A DNA stretch of 64,000 bases, taken from JBAZOY01 sp041648505. GTDB taxonomy: Bacteria; Desulfobacterota; Syntrophia; Syntrophales; CG2-30-49-12. This document shows, in pieces, positions 52,702 to 63,214 of this stretch (its first letter is position 1; every line of letters begins with the position of its first letter). A model generated the notes under the pieces. It was not told the DNA's origin and searched no databases. It worked only from the letters and a program-made list of their open reading frames with translations. The DNA lies in contig JBAZOY010000001.1 of NCBI GenBank assembly GCA_041648505.1, positions 1 through 64,000 of the forward strand, given 5' to 3'. The position numbers were made by a program, and so were the translations under genes.

Positions 52702-53961
52702 CTAAACCCAGTTATTCAGTAATAAACTTTTTTTATTTTCGAAACACATACATAATCTGTCTATATTTTCTTCAACCTCTGCGGCACTATTTTCCCATGT
52801 CTCGGTAACAAAGGAGGCTACTCTTCCGAGATATAAAGGGGTAAGAGACTTCAAAAGATGTTCTTTATTCAAAACTTTACTGTGAGCCGCAACAGCAAAA
52901 CTGTAAATAATTTCAGCCCATATTTCATCCGGGATATTGAACTCCGCCTTGCGAACAACTTCCATCTTTTGAAGAAAATTAATAATCTCTTGCGGGATAA
53001 ATAGTTTCCATATATCAATTAATTTCTTGATCCCGAGCTTGAAGTTATCAATCATTCTGTCAAGATTTACAGAAACCGGCTCAAGCCCCACAGCATACTG
53101 AAAACCAAAAGTCGGTATCTTTTCAGATCCTTTGATTGCCTTCCATACTTCGGAGTAAGCCTCCATAAGATCAAAGGTTGCTCCCACTACCTGGTAGAGC
53201 ATCGCACTCAGATCGGCAGACGGATCTTTAGGATCATGAATCTTTGCACCCAGGAAAGACTGACAAACCTTAAAATCATTGGCAACAGCCGTAGTCGTCA
53301 TCCATATATCTATACCATATCGTGCAACATCAGTTTCCCAGACATCCTTTTTTATATAGAATTTTGCTATTTTGCCTGAGAATCCAAAATCGCCCCCAAT
53401 GGGCTGCCTTATCTGTTTTCCATACAGAGCTCTGCCTAATGGATAGACTATGCTGTTTGTTATTGTTCCGTCATATTTATGTCTATGATACAGAGGAGAA
53501 ACATAGTCAAAACCACTTTCAATGACAGGTTTAATCAGGAGTTCAATCCACTCAGGAGTAATGCTTCTCAGATCAGAATCCACTACTGCGCATGCCTTAA
53601 CATTAAGGGCATCCGCTATCTCGAAAATTGTCCTAAAAGAACTTCCTTTGCCCGGGATACCAAGGTATGGAGTCGCTATCTTATAAAGAGGTTCCACTTT
53701 ATGGTGCAGGAGGATAGATTGAAAATCCTCAACAGTTGAACGCTGAACAACATCAATAGTCCCATCAGTCGATCCGCCGTCAGAATTCACAAGAACAGAT
53801 TTTTTATGCGGGAAATATTTGGCCAGCCCTGCCTGAACAGCTTTAACCACATGGCCTATTGTCGTGGCGTTATTATAGCTTGGAATCCCGACAAGAATGT
53901 CGGCTTTCTTAATCTTTCCGACTGCCTCCTGAATATCTTCTCTTATAATAATGTCCTCCAC
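52702..53961 (-). CDS. GT81-like glycosyltransferase (glucosyl-3-phosphoglycerate synthase type)
   Basis: A GT-A fold starts near residue 20 with ADILVGIPSYNNATTIGHVV, then NSDGGSTDGT and PGKGSSFRTIFEIADAL, and the metal-binding CAVVDSDLRSITPEW. These, with the large C-terminal region (YRHKYDGTITNSIVYPL, GGDFGFSG, YGIDIWMTTTA), fit the GpgS/mannosylglycerate synthase-like family GT81. That family makes glucosyl-3-phosphoglycerate for compatible solutes or methylglucose polysaccharide. At 419 aa it is longer than typical GpgS (about 330), so a different acceptor is possible. It ends the alpha-glucan/trehalose operon, 16 bases after treY. Confidence 0.7.
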   Translation of the reverse strand: MEDIIIREDIQEAVGKIKKADILVGIPSYNNATTIGHVVKAVQAGLAKYFPHKKSVLVNSDGGSTDGTIDVVQRSTVEDFQSILLHHKVEPLYKIATPYLGIPGKGSSFRTIFEIADALNVKACAVVDSDLRSITPEWIELLIKPVIESGFDYVSPLYHRHKYDGTITNSIVYPLGRALYGKQIRQPIGGDFGFSGKIAKFYIKKDVWETDVARYGIDIWMTTTAVANDFKVCQSFLGAKIHDPKDPSADLSAMLYQVVGATFDLMEAYSEVWKAIKGSEKIPTFGFQYAVGLEPVSVNLDRMIDNFKLGIKKLIDIWKLFIPQEIINFLQKMEVVRKAEFNIPDEIWAEIIYSFAVAAHSKVLNKEHLLKSLTPLYLGRVASFVTETWENSAAEVEENIDRLCMCFENKKSLLLNNWV

Positions 53962-53976
53962 AATTTCACAGAATAA

Positions 53977-56900
53977 TCAATTAATTCTTTCCATCATGGC
54001 TACAGGAAAATTTAAAAATACTTCTGAAAGATCCATAGTTGTTGCGTCCTTATAATTTCGTACAGCTAAAAGTTCATCGGTAAATATATTGCGATATCGT
54101 GCTCCCAGTTCAGTAACCGGCAGCACGATAAATGAATCACCCCAGATTGCCTCTCCTAAAGGAAGGTCTGCGGGTTGTGAAAGGAGTTGTGTAAGGAACC
54201 TTGGAACAGTAATGATCGTTCTCGAATTTCCAGCCTTTCTGAAAAAGGCACAGGCATTATCTGCCTGCTTTCCCATAATCTCCAGGGGCAAATACTTCCC
54301 TCTTTCAAAAAGTTTCCGTTTCCTTTTGCGATAATTAAGAGCTCGATATGTCAAATAAAGTTTAATTATACCGGTTTCTTTATTTACGGTCAAATCCCTG
54401 GCAAGTTCGTGTAACTGGACTTCTGATTCATGTTTCTTCAGCTCTTCTAACATTTTAACCCTGAAAGAATAATCAACAGGTTGGCGATTGTCGGGATCAA
54501 CAAGACTAAAATCCCATATCTCGGTTCCCTGATAAAAATCGGGTACACCCGGAGATGTTATTTTCAGCAATGTCTGTGAGAGGGAATTGAACATGCCATA
54601 CTGTGAGATCTTTCCCTGAAACGCCATGAAGTCCCTGATAAATTGATTATCGCCATTGTTATTCATAATAGATTCGATAAAAAGCATCAGAGCATCTTCA
54701 TAAAGAGTATTGGGATTTATCCAGCTTGTGTTCACCTTAGCTTCTCTTATCGACTTTAACATATAATTCTTAATTCTATTCTTAAAAATATCGTATCCCG
54801 TTTTATCCTGTATTTTTACAGGCCATGCACCAATAAGTGTTTGATAAAGAAAATATTCCTCATTTCGATCCGGCACATCTGTTCCTTCAACGACAGGTTT
54901 CTTCTTTCTATTGAATCTTCTCCATGTATTTAAACATTTCCTCCATTCTTCCGGAATCTCTGAAAGGACATTCAGCCTTGCTCTCACGTCCTCGCTCCGC
55001 TTTGTATCGTGAGTAGTAGTGGTGATCAGGGCATGTGGCCAGAACTTCATTCTCTCCATGTTCTTTCCATGAAAGGTCTCAAGAGAAATTCCAAATCTGG
55101 CGGGACTTCCCCCAACCTCGTTAAGAGAAACAAACCTGTTATAAACATAGAACACAGTATCCTCAAGCCCTTTTGCCATAACCGGGCCTGTAATCTGCTG
55201 GAATCTACAAACAAATTCCATCCATTCTTTCTTGTCCTTATCATCAAAATTACTTGGATAGTTAAGTAAAAGGATATTTTTCAGAAAATCAAAGATTGAA
55301 CTGCTAATGGCAGGATTCCTTCTCTTGGCCTTTGAAACGGCGAGTTCTATATACCGGCGGTCCCTTTCGTTTACCCCTGCCGGATCTATGTAGGTTCTGT
55401 AGACGGGAAAAAATGCGACGACTTCTGTAATGACAATCAACAGACTGTTTAGCGTAAAATCTCTTGTGTGTCTGTATTTTTCCGAGAATTTGTTTAGATA
55501 TCGTGCTAAGGTGTTAGTCTCGCTGGACATGGCAACCTGCATGATCAACTTCTTTTTTTTATAAACGAGATCCGGAAAATGTAATTTTTCCTTAATGAAC
55601 CAGGCATAGACATCATCGAATGCCTTTGCATTCTCTGTTTTTATAAAGATTCCGTTTACTATGTTCAGAAAAACATAACCTGTTGTGCTGAATATTGGCC
55701 AGTCCTCAGGCATTTTTTCATCTTTTATAAGAATTTTTTCTCCGACGATGTAAAATGGTTTAAACTGGGGATCAGAGGACAATATCTCATCATACTGCTT
55801 TAATATTTCTGCTTCTATATCTTCTTTCTTATCAGGTAAAGGAATCTCCCTTTCCAAGCGTTTCCTATAATAACATCTTGCATTTAAAAAACAATTTCGC
55901 TGCAACGTACAAAAATACTCCACTGGATTATACAAACCATCGGGATGGTCCACCCTCAAACCATTTACCTTCCCCTCACCGATAAACCTCATTATCAATC
56001 TGTGTGTTGCCTCGAAAACCGCTGAGTTTTCAATCCTGATCGCCGCAAGACTATTAATGTCAAAAAACCTTCTGTAATTTATCTCTTCGGTTGCGACTCG
56101 CCAGTAAGAAAGCCTGTATACCTGCCGCCTCAGAAGTTCGTCAAAAAGATCGAAACTCGCAGGATCATCTTTTATGCCATTAAATATTCGAATATTTTCG
56201 TCAATAAATCTCTTTATCTTAGAACTTTTGTTATAAAGAACCCGCAATCGTTTCTTTATGATCTCTTTCTCACGGTATCTCTCGGCAATCTTTGTCGAAT
56301 CTTTTTCTATATAAAAAGGTAAATGATCCAGCGCAGTAATGATGCTCAAAAATTCTATAAAATGCGGATCATCATCTGATAGGGCATTCTTAAGGAAGTC
56401 TAAGCGATATTCCAGAATATAGGTATAAGTTTTTGGTAACACGGGGAATTTATTTTCATAGTAACAAATGAAGAATGCGCCCTCCTCAAAAGTCAGTTTC
56501 AGATCCTGAGCTTCAAGGATATTTCCATATTGATCACCTAAAAAAGGAATGAGTATTTTCTCTTTGAGTTCTTCTTTCAGGGGATCCCAGTCTATATCAA
56601 AATAATCTGCATACATAGAACTTGGACCATTCTCAAGGATGTCCATCCACCATAAATTGTCCTTGCTTTCAATGCACATATGGTTCGGCACAATATCAAG
56701 GATCTGCCCCATCTTGTATCTATGGAGCTCAGCAATAAATGCGTTGTACTCTTTTTCCGTCCCGATTTCCGGGTTCAGCAGGTTCGGATCAACAATATCA
56801 TAACCGTGAAGACTGCCCTCTTTTGCCTTGAAATATGGTGATGAATAAGCATCAGTTATACCAAGGTCATGAAGGTAACAGACGATCTCTCTGGCATCTG

Positions 56901-56979
56901 AGAATTTGAAATGTTTATTGAATTGTAATCTGTACGTCGAAACAGGTATTCTCGGTAAAATGAGTTTTTCTTTTTTCAA
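53977..56979 (-). CDS. treY: malto-oligosyltrehalose synthase
   Basis: At 1000 aa this is a GH13_26 enzyme: VSTYRLQFNKHFKFSDA at the N-terminus, YSSPYFKAKEGSLHGYDI, ILDIVPNHM, the nucleophile region VNGLRVDHPDGLYNP, acid/base YIVGEKIL and TTTTHDTKRSEDVRARL. TreY isomerises the terminal alpha-1,4 bond of a malto-oligosaccharide to the alpha,alpha-1,1 bond of trehalose. Long inserted segments compared with the ~780-900 aa usual lengths lie around residues 470-520. Its partner treZ is encoded two genes upstream in the operon. Confidence 0.93.
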   Translation of the reverse strand: MKKEKLILPRIPVSTYRLQFNKHFKFSDAREIVCYLHDLGITDAYSSPYFKAKEGSLHGYDIVDPNLLNPEIGTEKEYNAFIAELHRYKMGQILDIVPNHMCIESKDNLWWMDILENGPSSMYADYFDIDWDPLKEELKEKILIPFLGDQYGNILEAQDLKLTFEEGAFFICYYENKFPVLPKTYTYILEYRLDFLKNALSDDDPHFIEFLSIITALDHLPFYIEKDSTKIAERYREKEIIKKRLRVLYNKSSKIKRFIDENIRIFNGIKDDPASFDLFDELLRRQVYRLSYWRVATEEINYRRFFDINSLAAIRIENSAVFEATHRLIMRFIGEGKVNGLRVDHPDGLYNPVEYFCTLQRNCFLNARCYYRKRLEREIPLPDKKEDIEAEILKQYDEILSSDPQFKPFYIVGEKILIKDEKMPEDWPIFSTTGYVFLNIVNGIFIKTENAKAFDDVYAWFIKEKLHFPDLVYKKKKLIMQVAMSSETNTLARYLNKFSEKYRHTRDFTLNSLLIVITEVVAFFPVYRTYIDPAGVNERDRRYIELAVSKAKRRNPAISSSIFDFLKNILLLNYPSNFDDKDKKEWMEFVCRFQQITGPVMAKGLEDTVFYVYNRFVSLNEVGGSPARFGISLETFHGKNMERMKFWPHALITTTTHDTKRSEDVRARLNVLSEIPEEWRKCLNTWRRFNRKKKPVVEGTDVPDRNEEYFLYQTLIGAWPVKIQDKTGYDIFKNRIKNYMLKSIREAKVNTSWINPNTLYEDALMLFIESIMNNNGDNQFIRDFMAFQGKISQYGMFNSLSQTLLKITSPGVPDFYQGTEIWDFSLVDPDNRQPVDYSFRVKMLEELKKHESEVQLHELARDLTVNKETGIIKLYLTYRALNYRKRKRKLFERGKYLPLEIMGKQADNACAFFRKAGNSRTIITVPRFLTQLLSQPADLPLGEAIWGDSFIVLPVTELGARYRNIFTDELLAVRNYKDATTMDLSEVFLNFPVAMMERIN

Positions 56980-56999
56980 CTATCGCCTCTCTTTTAACT

Positions 57000-59435
57000 C
57001 TACTGTAGAACCGATGATGTAAAATACAACATTTCACCCAGGTATTTAAATGCGTTCACCCATAGAATAGCATCTTTCTCTCCCGAAGATGCCTTCAAGT
57101 TAATTTCATGATAGAATTTTTTTGTTATTTCATAGTAAACATTTTGGATCTGCCAAAAATTTATTTCGCCCGGTAATGATTTGAGCAATTCCAATCTTTG
57201 CTGGATGTCAAGGAGGACGGCAATATCAGACGGATTTGCATAGAGTTTCTTCATCTGTCCTTCCAACAAACGTCTTACCGTAAATTCAATATCAACAAAA
57301 TCTATAGCAACACCTAATTTTGTCGCATCTGTGATCAAATTCTGTACTTTTTCCAACTCCAGCGGCTCGTCCATGAATGCTTTTTTGATATCAATATTCA
57401 GGATAACCTCAGCCGTTGAGAGAAATGCCCTCTTTAGCGGCATTCCGGTCTCCCGTAACAATCCCATTAATATCTTACTGTTTTCGTACACTTGGCGGTA
57501 TGTTTTCTCGAGATCATTTAAGGTCTTTGTTATGAGAAGGTTCAAAATATTTCTTTGTTGATCCTTGAAAAGATATGTAAGCGAATAATTATGCATACCG
57601 AAATGGCTGTCCATAAGTCTTATGATGTCGGCAAAATCGCCTCTTCCAAAGGTAGAGATAATATCTTTCTTCATTGACTCGTAAAAGTCAGGCCCGAGAA
57701 AAGTGCGAACTCCGCCATTCAAGGAGTGCCCGCCAAAGTGTAAAACACAGAAGCTGATAATTGCAGATATTTCGGTTATTTCCGAAAAAATAGCAATTCT
57801 CCCTACGGCAAGTTTCGTAGTACCTGCCTCCACTTTCTGAAAATCTTCCTTTTTAACTACGTAGCTGTATATATAAGTTTCGTCGTTGTATTCTTCAAAG
57901 AGTGAATTGATAGCGTAATGAGCTCCTACCTTTATCAGGTCTATAATCGCCGGTTTCACGAATTTCTTATATATCTGCGCCCCATTCTCATGAATAGATA
58001 TGTTGCTTTTTGCCAAGGCAAGTTTAGTTATAAATGTGTCCTCAATATTTTCATGAAATACCTCTTCGGAAAGCTGTATAGCCCTCCCGGCATACTGTAA
58101 AATCTGTATCGTTTCGATTCCCGAAATGTCGTCGAAAAACCATCCGCAACTCGTATACATCAACATCGCATGTCTTTGGATTTCTAAAAGTTTTAAGACG
58201 GTAACTCTTTCATCGCTATTCAAACTCTTTGATGAATGCCTTTCCAGGAATTTCGTCATGTTTTCGCCGGATCGATTAAGAATAACATCTATATAATTGT
58301 CCCTCGCTTCCCAGCAATTTTTCAGATATTCCCCAGCCGTATTCTCATACAACAACACTATCCGATCCCTCAACCAGTCGAGAGCATCACGAAGGGGCTT
58401 TCTCCATTGCTGGTTCCATCCCGGCTGTGTACAGGAATTACACCCGCAATCACTCTTCCATCGTTCCACTCCGTGAACGCAGCTCCAGGAAGAATTCTCG
58501 AATATCCTGACTTCATGTGTCGGAGGATGCGCTTCAAGATATTCACCGTAATTGGTGAGCTTTGCCAACCCTTGAGATTCGATATAATCCAAGGCAAAGG
58601 CAAGGGCCATGTCCCCGAATTTCAGATGATGCCCGTAGGTTTCGCCATCAGTTGCAATATGTAAAATCTGCGGCCACTGCCTGTGATCAGAAAAACCTGA
58701 TAAAAGACGATCTGCAAACTCTTCTCCCTTTTTAAGTAAATTTTCAAAAGCCACTGCCTGAGATATTGGACCGTCATAAAAAAATAAATTTATCGTGCGC
58801 CCCGATGTTAACTTGCAAAGATAAGGTCTTGTCGGGTCAATCCTTGAATCCTTGACGGCTTGCCATTTACCGATACCAATTTGTCTCACCCTCCACGCCT
58901 GACGGGGAGCAAGAATGGTAAATTTTATTCCGCATTCGGCAAGGATATCCAAAGTCTCATTGTCAACCGCCGTTTCTGAAAGCCACATGCCTTCCGGAAA
59001 ACGTTTAAACCGGTATTCGAAGTCCTTTATGCCCCATAAAATCTGCGTGCGCTTGTCGCGACTATTGGCAAGCGGCATGATTATATGATTATAAATCTGG
59101 GTAAGAGCATTCCCATGACCGGAACGACATTCGACGCTCTGTTTGTCTGCATTCAGGATTGCCTGATACGTTTTCGAAGCGTTTCTTTCCATCCATGAAA
59201 GCAGAGTGGGGCCGAAATTGAAGCTGATCCTGGCGTAGTTATTTGCAATATCAATTATCCGGCATTCACTGTCAACGATTCTGGAAGCGGAATTCGGCGC
59301 ATAACATTCAGAATTAATTCTTTCGTTCCAATCGTGATAAGGATATGCTGAACCCTGCATCTCAACAGCTTCAAGCCATGGATTTTCTCTCGGAGGCTGA
59401 TAGAAATGCCCGTGAATACAGATATATTTCTCCAT
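57000..59435 (-). CDS. GH57 glycoside hydrolase with DUF3536 domain
   Basis: The N-terminal 350 residues form a GH57 (beta/alpha)7 barrel: YICIHGHFYQPPRENPWLEA, the nucleophile glutamate in RFPEGMWLSETAVD and the catalytic aspartate in LHIATDGETYGHHLKFGD. The remainder (about 400-805) is DUF3536, with CGWFFDDISGIETIQILQYA and LHFGGHSLNGGV. GH57 enzymes include alpha-amylases, 4-alpha-glucanotransferases and branching enzymes. The activity of DUF3536 members is, to my knowledge, not established. It lies between treZ and treY with gaps of 2 and 20 bases, so it likely processes the same glucan (inference). Confidence 0.85.
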   Translation of the reverse strand: MEKYICIHGHFYQPPRENPWLEAVEMQGSAYPYHDWNERINSECYAPNSASRIVDSECRIIDIANNYARISFNFGPTLLSWMERNASKTYQAILNADKQSVECRSGHGNALTQIYNHIIMPLANSRDKRTQILWGIKDFEYRFKRFPEGMWLSETAVDNETLDILAECGIKFTILAPRQAWRVRQIGIGKWQAVKDSRIDPTRPYLCKLTSGRTINLFFYDGPISQAVAFENLLKKGEEFADRLLSGFSDHRQWPQILHIATDGETYGHHLKFGDMALAFALDYIESQGLAKLTNYGEYLEAHPPTHEVRIFENSSWSCVHGVERWKSDCGCNSCTQPGWNQQWRKPLRDALDWLRDRIVLLYENTAGEYLKNCWEARDNYIDVILNRSGENMTKFLERHSSKSLNSDERVTVLKLLEIQRHAMLMYTSCGWFFDDISGIETIQILQYAGRAIQLSEEVFHENIEDTFITKLALAKSNISIHENGAQIYKKFVKPAIIDLIKVGAHYAINSLFEEYNDETYIYSYVVKKEDFQKVEAGTTKLAVGRIAIFSEITEISAIISFCVLHFGGHSLNGGVRTFLGPDFYESMKKDIISTFGRGDFADIIRLMDSHFGMHNYSLTYLFKDQQRNILNLLITKTLNDLEKTYRQVYENSKILMGLLRETGMPLKRAFLSTAEVILNIDIKKAFMDEPLELEKVQNLITDATKLGVAIDFVDIEFTVRRLLEGQMKKLYANPSDIAVLLDIQQRLELLKSLPGEINFWQIQNVYYEITKKFYHEINLKASSGEKDAILWVNAFKYLGEMLYFTSSVLQ

Positions 59436-59437
59436 AA

Positions 59438-61267
59438 TTAATTTATCTTCCTCTTGTAAATCATAAAACTCATACCTCTCAGAGTAACCTCTTTATTGCC
59501 TTCGATTCTTTCAGGTAGAAGAACTCCGGGACCGTTCCATTTTGTGTCCGAAGAGTCAAGCTCTTTAGTCCATACCCCCTCCGGCATATAAATTTTGAGT
59601 ACCCTGTCGTCGGTATTGAAATTGAAACTGCAAAAAATATGATGATTATCCTTCCAGCGTCTCAGTAATAAAACTTTACCATTTTCAGCTTCGCATACAT
59701 CAATGCTCATTTTATCGAGATTTGAAAGGGCTGGGTTCTCTTTCCGTAACGCTAAGAGGTATTTATAGAAATCTCTTAAGATTCCGTGGTTACCTGTCTT
59801 TCTTTTCTCCCAATTTATCTTTGATTTAAGAAAAGTTTCATCGTCATTAGGATCCGGTGGCTCTTCAGTCGTTTTAAATGCTTTAAACTCTTCCGTCCTT
59901 CCCCTCCGCACGGCCTCTATTAACTCCTGATCAGAATGACTGATAAAATAGAGGAAAGGTGCACCTTCTCCATATTCCTCCCCCATAAAAAGAAGGGGGA
60001 TATACGGTGAAAGCAGAACAACGCCTGCGGCAAGCTTCAGGGACTCGAAAGAGACAAGGTTGGTCAGTCGTTCACCAAAGGCTCTGTTTCCTGTCTGATC
60101 ATGATTCTGTGAAAAAACAATAAATTGACTTGCAGGTCTATCCTTTGAAGAGTTTCCGTGGTTTCTTTTCCTGTATTCGGAATATTCTCCCGAATATACA
60201 AACCCTTCTTTGATTGATTTTACAATATGTTCTGGTTTGCCGAAATCAAGGTAGTACCCATCGCTTTCTCCGGTGAGAAGAGTATGCAGGCAATGGTGAA
60301 AATCATCGCACCACTGGGCATGAATGCCGAATCCTCCCAGCTCTCCCGGCATTATTATTCTCGTATCGTTCAAGCTGCTTTCTGCTATTAAATAAAACCT
60401 TCTTTCTTCGGAAGAAGAAAATTCTTCGACTTTTTCAGCAAGTACCTTAAGGAAGGGATTTGCGCTTAAATCCGATATTGCATGAACGGCATCAATGCGG
60501 AGAGCATCTATGTGATAATTATCAAACCAGTGCAAGGCATTTTCTACGAAGAAATTTCTGACGTCATTACTGTAAGAATCATCAAAATTTACAGCCATGC
60601 CCCACGGTGTTTTGTACTTATCGGTAAAGTATGGTCCATAATCCCGGAGATAATTCCCTTCCGGTCCGAGATGGTTATAAACCACATCGAGTATTACTGA
60701 TATTCCGTTCTTATGACATTCATTAACAAGACGTTTCAGGCCTTCGGGTCCACCGTAGGAGTTTTGAACTGCAAATGGAAAAACGCCATCATATCCCCAG
60801 TTTCTTTCGCCGGGGAATTGGGCAACAGGCATGATTTCAATAGCATTAATCCCTAAACTGCTTATTTCAGGGAGTCTTGGAATAATAGCATCAAAAGTGC
60901 CATCTCGTGTAAACGTACCGATATGAAGTTCGTACATTACCATTTCAGATAGCGTAATCCCCTTCCATTTTACATCATCCCATTGAAATGAGACGTGGTC
61001 GACTACCTGAGAAAAACCGTGAACTCCTTCGGGCTGAAATTGTGATGCCGGATCAGGTCTATCCCTCTCTTTACCAAGTCGGTAAAAATAGCATGCCCCC
61101 CTTGATAAATCTTCAACTATTGATCGCCAGTATCCCCTTTCGTCTTTCTCCATGGGGATAATTTGTTCCCGGGGCAAAACGATCTTGAGCTCAACATTTT
61201 TCAGGAAAGGAGCCCATACTACAAATTCACACCTTCCGTTATCAATAAAGTGGGCGCCGATCTTCAT
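59438..61267 (-). CDS. treZ: malto-oligosyltrehalose trehalohydrolase
   Basis: GH13_10 with an N-terminal CBM48-type domain (MKIGAHFIDNGRCEFVVWAP, then FLKNVEL). The barrel has NHLGPEGNYLRDYGPYFTDK, the nucleophile region HIDALRIDAVHAI, acid/base FYLIAESSLNDTRI and QNHDQTGNRAFGERL, all typical of TreZ. It cuts the alpha-1,4 bond next to the terminal trehalose made by TreY, releasing free trehalose. At 609 aa it has normal length. The ATG follows the glgB stop with no gap. Confidence 0.93.
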   Translation of the reverse strand: MKIGAHFIDNGRCEFVVWAPFLKNVELKIVLPREQIIPMEKDERGYWRSIVEDLSRGACYFYRLGKERDRPDPASQFQPEGVHGFSQVVDHVSFQWDDVKWKGITLSEMVMYELHIGTFTRDGTFDAIIPRLPEISSLGINAIEIMPVAQFPGERNWGYDGVFPFAVQNSYGGPEGLKRLVNECHKNGISVILDVVYNHLGPEGNYLRDYGPYFTDKYKTPWGMAVNFDDSYSNDVRNFFVENALHWFDNYHIDALRIDAVHAISDLSANPFLKVLAEKVEEFSSSEERRFYLIAESSLNDTRIIMPGELGGFGIHAQWCDDFHHCLHTLLTGESDGYYLDFGKPEHIVKSIKEGFVYSGEYSEYRKRNHGNSSKDRPASQFIVFSQNHDQTGNRAFGERLTNLVSFESLKLAAGVVLLSPYIPLLFMGEEYGEGAPFLYFISHSDQELIEAVRRGRTEEFKAFKTTEEPPDPNDDETFLKSKINWEKRKTGNHGILRDFYKYLLALRKENPALSNLDKMSIDVCEAENGKVLLLRRWKDNHHIFCSFNFNTDDRVLKIYMPEGVWTKELDSSDTKWNGPGVLLPERIEGNKEVTLRGMSFMIYKRKIN

Positions 61268-63214
61268 TTATCGGGAACCTCCGTGCTTGAAAAACAGAAC
61301 GCCAAGGGGAGGCATGGTCAAAGAGAGTGAATAATATCTTCCATGTGCCGGTATAGGAGAAGCTTCACTACCTCCGATATTTCCATGTCCGCTTCCACCG
61401 TAAACAACAGCATCACTATTTAAAATCTCTTTCCAGAAACCACCCTTCGGAACTCCAATCCTGTAGTTGTATCGCGGGACCGGAGTAAAATTGCAAAGAA
61501 CAAGGACCAGGTCTTCAGGCCTTTTCCCTTTCCGTATAAAACTGATTATACTTTCTTCCCAATTCTGGCAATCCACCCACTCGAAACCCTGGATAGTAAA
61601 ATCCAATTCATGGAGCGAAGGTTCTGTTCTGTATAGACAATTCAGATCCTTCACCCATTTTTGGATACCCTGAGGAAAAGGAGCTTGAAGAACATGCCAT
61701 TCCAGGCTCTCGTCATGATTCCACTCTTTTGGTTGAGCAAACTCTCCCCCCATAAAGAGGAGTTTCTTTCCGGGATGTCCATACATATAACCATAGAGGA
61801 GACGTAAATTTGCATACTTCTGCCACTCATCTCCCGGCATTTTTTCAAAGAGAGACTTCTTTCCGTACACTATCTCATCATGGGACAAGGGAAGCACAAA
61901 ATTTTCTGAAAATGCATACCAGACACTAAAGGTAAGCTGACTATGATGATGTTTTCTAAAAACAGGGTCCATTGAAATATAATCAAGGGTATCATGCATC
62001 CAGCCCATATTCCATTTCATCCCAAAACCCAGTCCTCCAAGATATGGCGGCTTTGAAACCATGGGCCATGATGTTGATTCTTCGGCTATGGTCTGAACAT
62101 CGGGATGTTTTGTATAAACCATTTCATTAAATCTCTTCAAAAAATTTATGGCCTCTATGTTTTCCTGCCCGCCGTATTCATTTGGTATCCATTCCCCGTC
62201 TTTTCTCCCGTAATCAAGATAGAGCAGCGATGCGACCGCATCAACCCTGAAGCCGTCGATGTGGTATTTCTCAAGCCAGAAGAGAGCGTTGCTGATGAGA
62301 AAATTTCGCACTTCGTTCCGGCCATAGTTGAAAATACAGCTTTTCCAATCAGGGTGGTATCCTTTCTGGGGATCTGCATGTTCATAAAGATGTGAACCGT
62401 CAAAATAAACGAGGCCATGTTCGTCATCAGGAAAATGAGACGGTACCCAGTCCAGAATGACACCAATCCCGTTCTGATGAAGATAGTCAACGAGATACAT
62501 AAAGTCCTGCGGCGTTCCATATCTGCTGGTAGGCGCAAAATACCCTGTTGTCTGGTATCCCCAGGACCCATAAAATGGATGTTCCGTCACCGGAAGAAAT
62601 TCCACATGGGTAAATGCCATCTCCTTTGCATAATCGGCAAGGTAATGGGCTATCTCTCGGTAGGTCAGGCTCCTGTTGTTTTCTTCAGGAACTCTTCTCC
62701 AGGAGCCGAGATGCATTTCATATATGGATATCGGAGCATTTAAAGCATTTACTGAGTGTCTTTTTCCCATCCACTCACGGTCAGTCCATTCATAGCTTAA
62801 ATCCCACACAACCGAGGCCGTTTTCGGTGGAACTTCCCAATAAAATGAGAAAGGGTCCCCTTTATCAACTTTATAATTATTATAGCGAGATACAATGTGA
62901 TATTTATAAACGTCTCCGTTACCTACCTGTGGAATAAACCCTTCCCATACCCCCGAACCATCCCCCCTGACAATTAACGGGTGTGATTTTTTATTCCACT
63001 CGTTAAAATCTCCTGCAACAGATACTTTTTCGGCATTAGGCGCCCACACGCTGAATAATGTCCCTTCCTTTCCATCAACACTTAAGGCGTGAGAGCCAAG
63101 TTTATCGTAAAGATTAAAGTGATTTCCCTCCTTAAAGAGGTATATATCGTGATCGGTAAGGAGACTTGTATTGTACATAACGCTTTCTTTTTTCACGTTT
63201 TTCTTAGTCGTCAT
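61268..63214 (-). CDS. glgB: 1,4-alpha-glucan branching enzyme
   Basis: A CBM48 N-terminal domain ([20 protein letters not shown], then [15 protein letters not shown]) precedes a GH13_9 barrel: [35 protein letters not shown], the nucleophile region [20 protein letters not shown], acid/base IAEESTSWP and [12 protein letters not shown]. The last part has [15 protein letters not shown]. GlgB forms alpha-1,6 branches in glycogen or maltodextrin. At 648 aa it is the short form without the extra N1 module. It overlaps the maltokinase gene by 11 bases. Confidence 0.95.
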   Translation of the reverse strand: MTTKKNVKKESVMYNTSLLTDHDIYLFKEGNHFNLYDKLGSHALSVDGKEGTLFSVWAPNAEKVSVAGDFNEWNKKSHPLIVRGDGSGVWEGFIPQVGNGDVYKYHIVSRYNNYKVDKGDPFSFYWEVPPKTASVVWDLSYEWTDREWMGKRHSVNALNAPISIYEMHLGSWRRVPEENNRSLTYREIAHYLADYAKEMAFTHVEFLPVTEHPFYGSWGYQTTGYFAPTSRYGTPQDFMYLVDYLHQNGIGVILDWVPSHFPDDEHGLVYFDGSHLYEHADPQKGYHPDWKSCIFNYGRNEVRNFLISNALFWLEKYHIDGFRVDAVASLLYLDYGRKDGEWIPNEYGGQENIEAINFLKRFNEMVYTKHPDVQTIAEESTSWPMVSKPPYLGGLGFGMKWNMGWMHDTLDYISMDPVFRKHHHSQLTFSVWYAFSENFVLPLSHDEIVYGKKSLFEKMPGDEWQKYANLRLLYGYMYGHPGKKLLFMGGEFAQPKEWNHDESLEWHVLQAPFPQGIQKWVKDLNCLYRTEPSLHELDFTIQGFEWVDCQNWEESIISFIRKGKRPEDLVLVLCNFTPVPRYNYRIGVPKGGFWKEILNSDAVVYGGSGHGNIGGSEASPIPAHGRYYSLSLTMPPLGVLFFKHGGSR

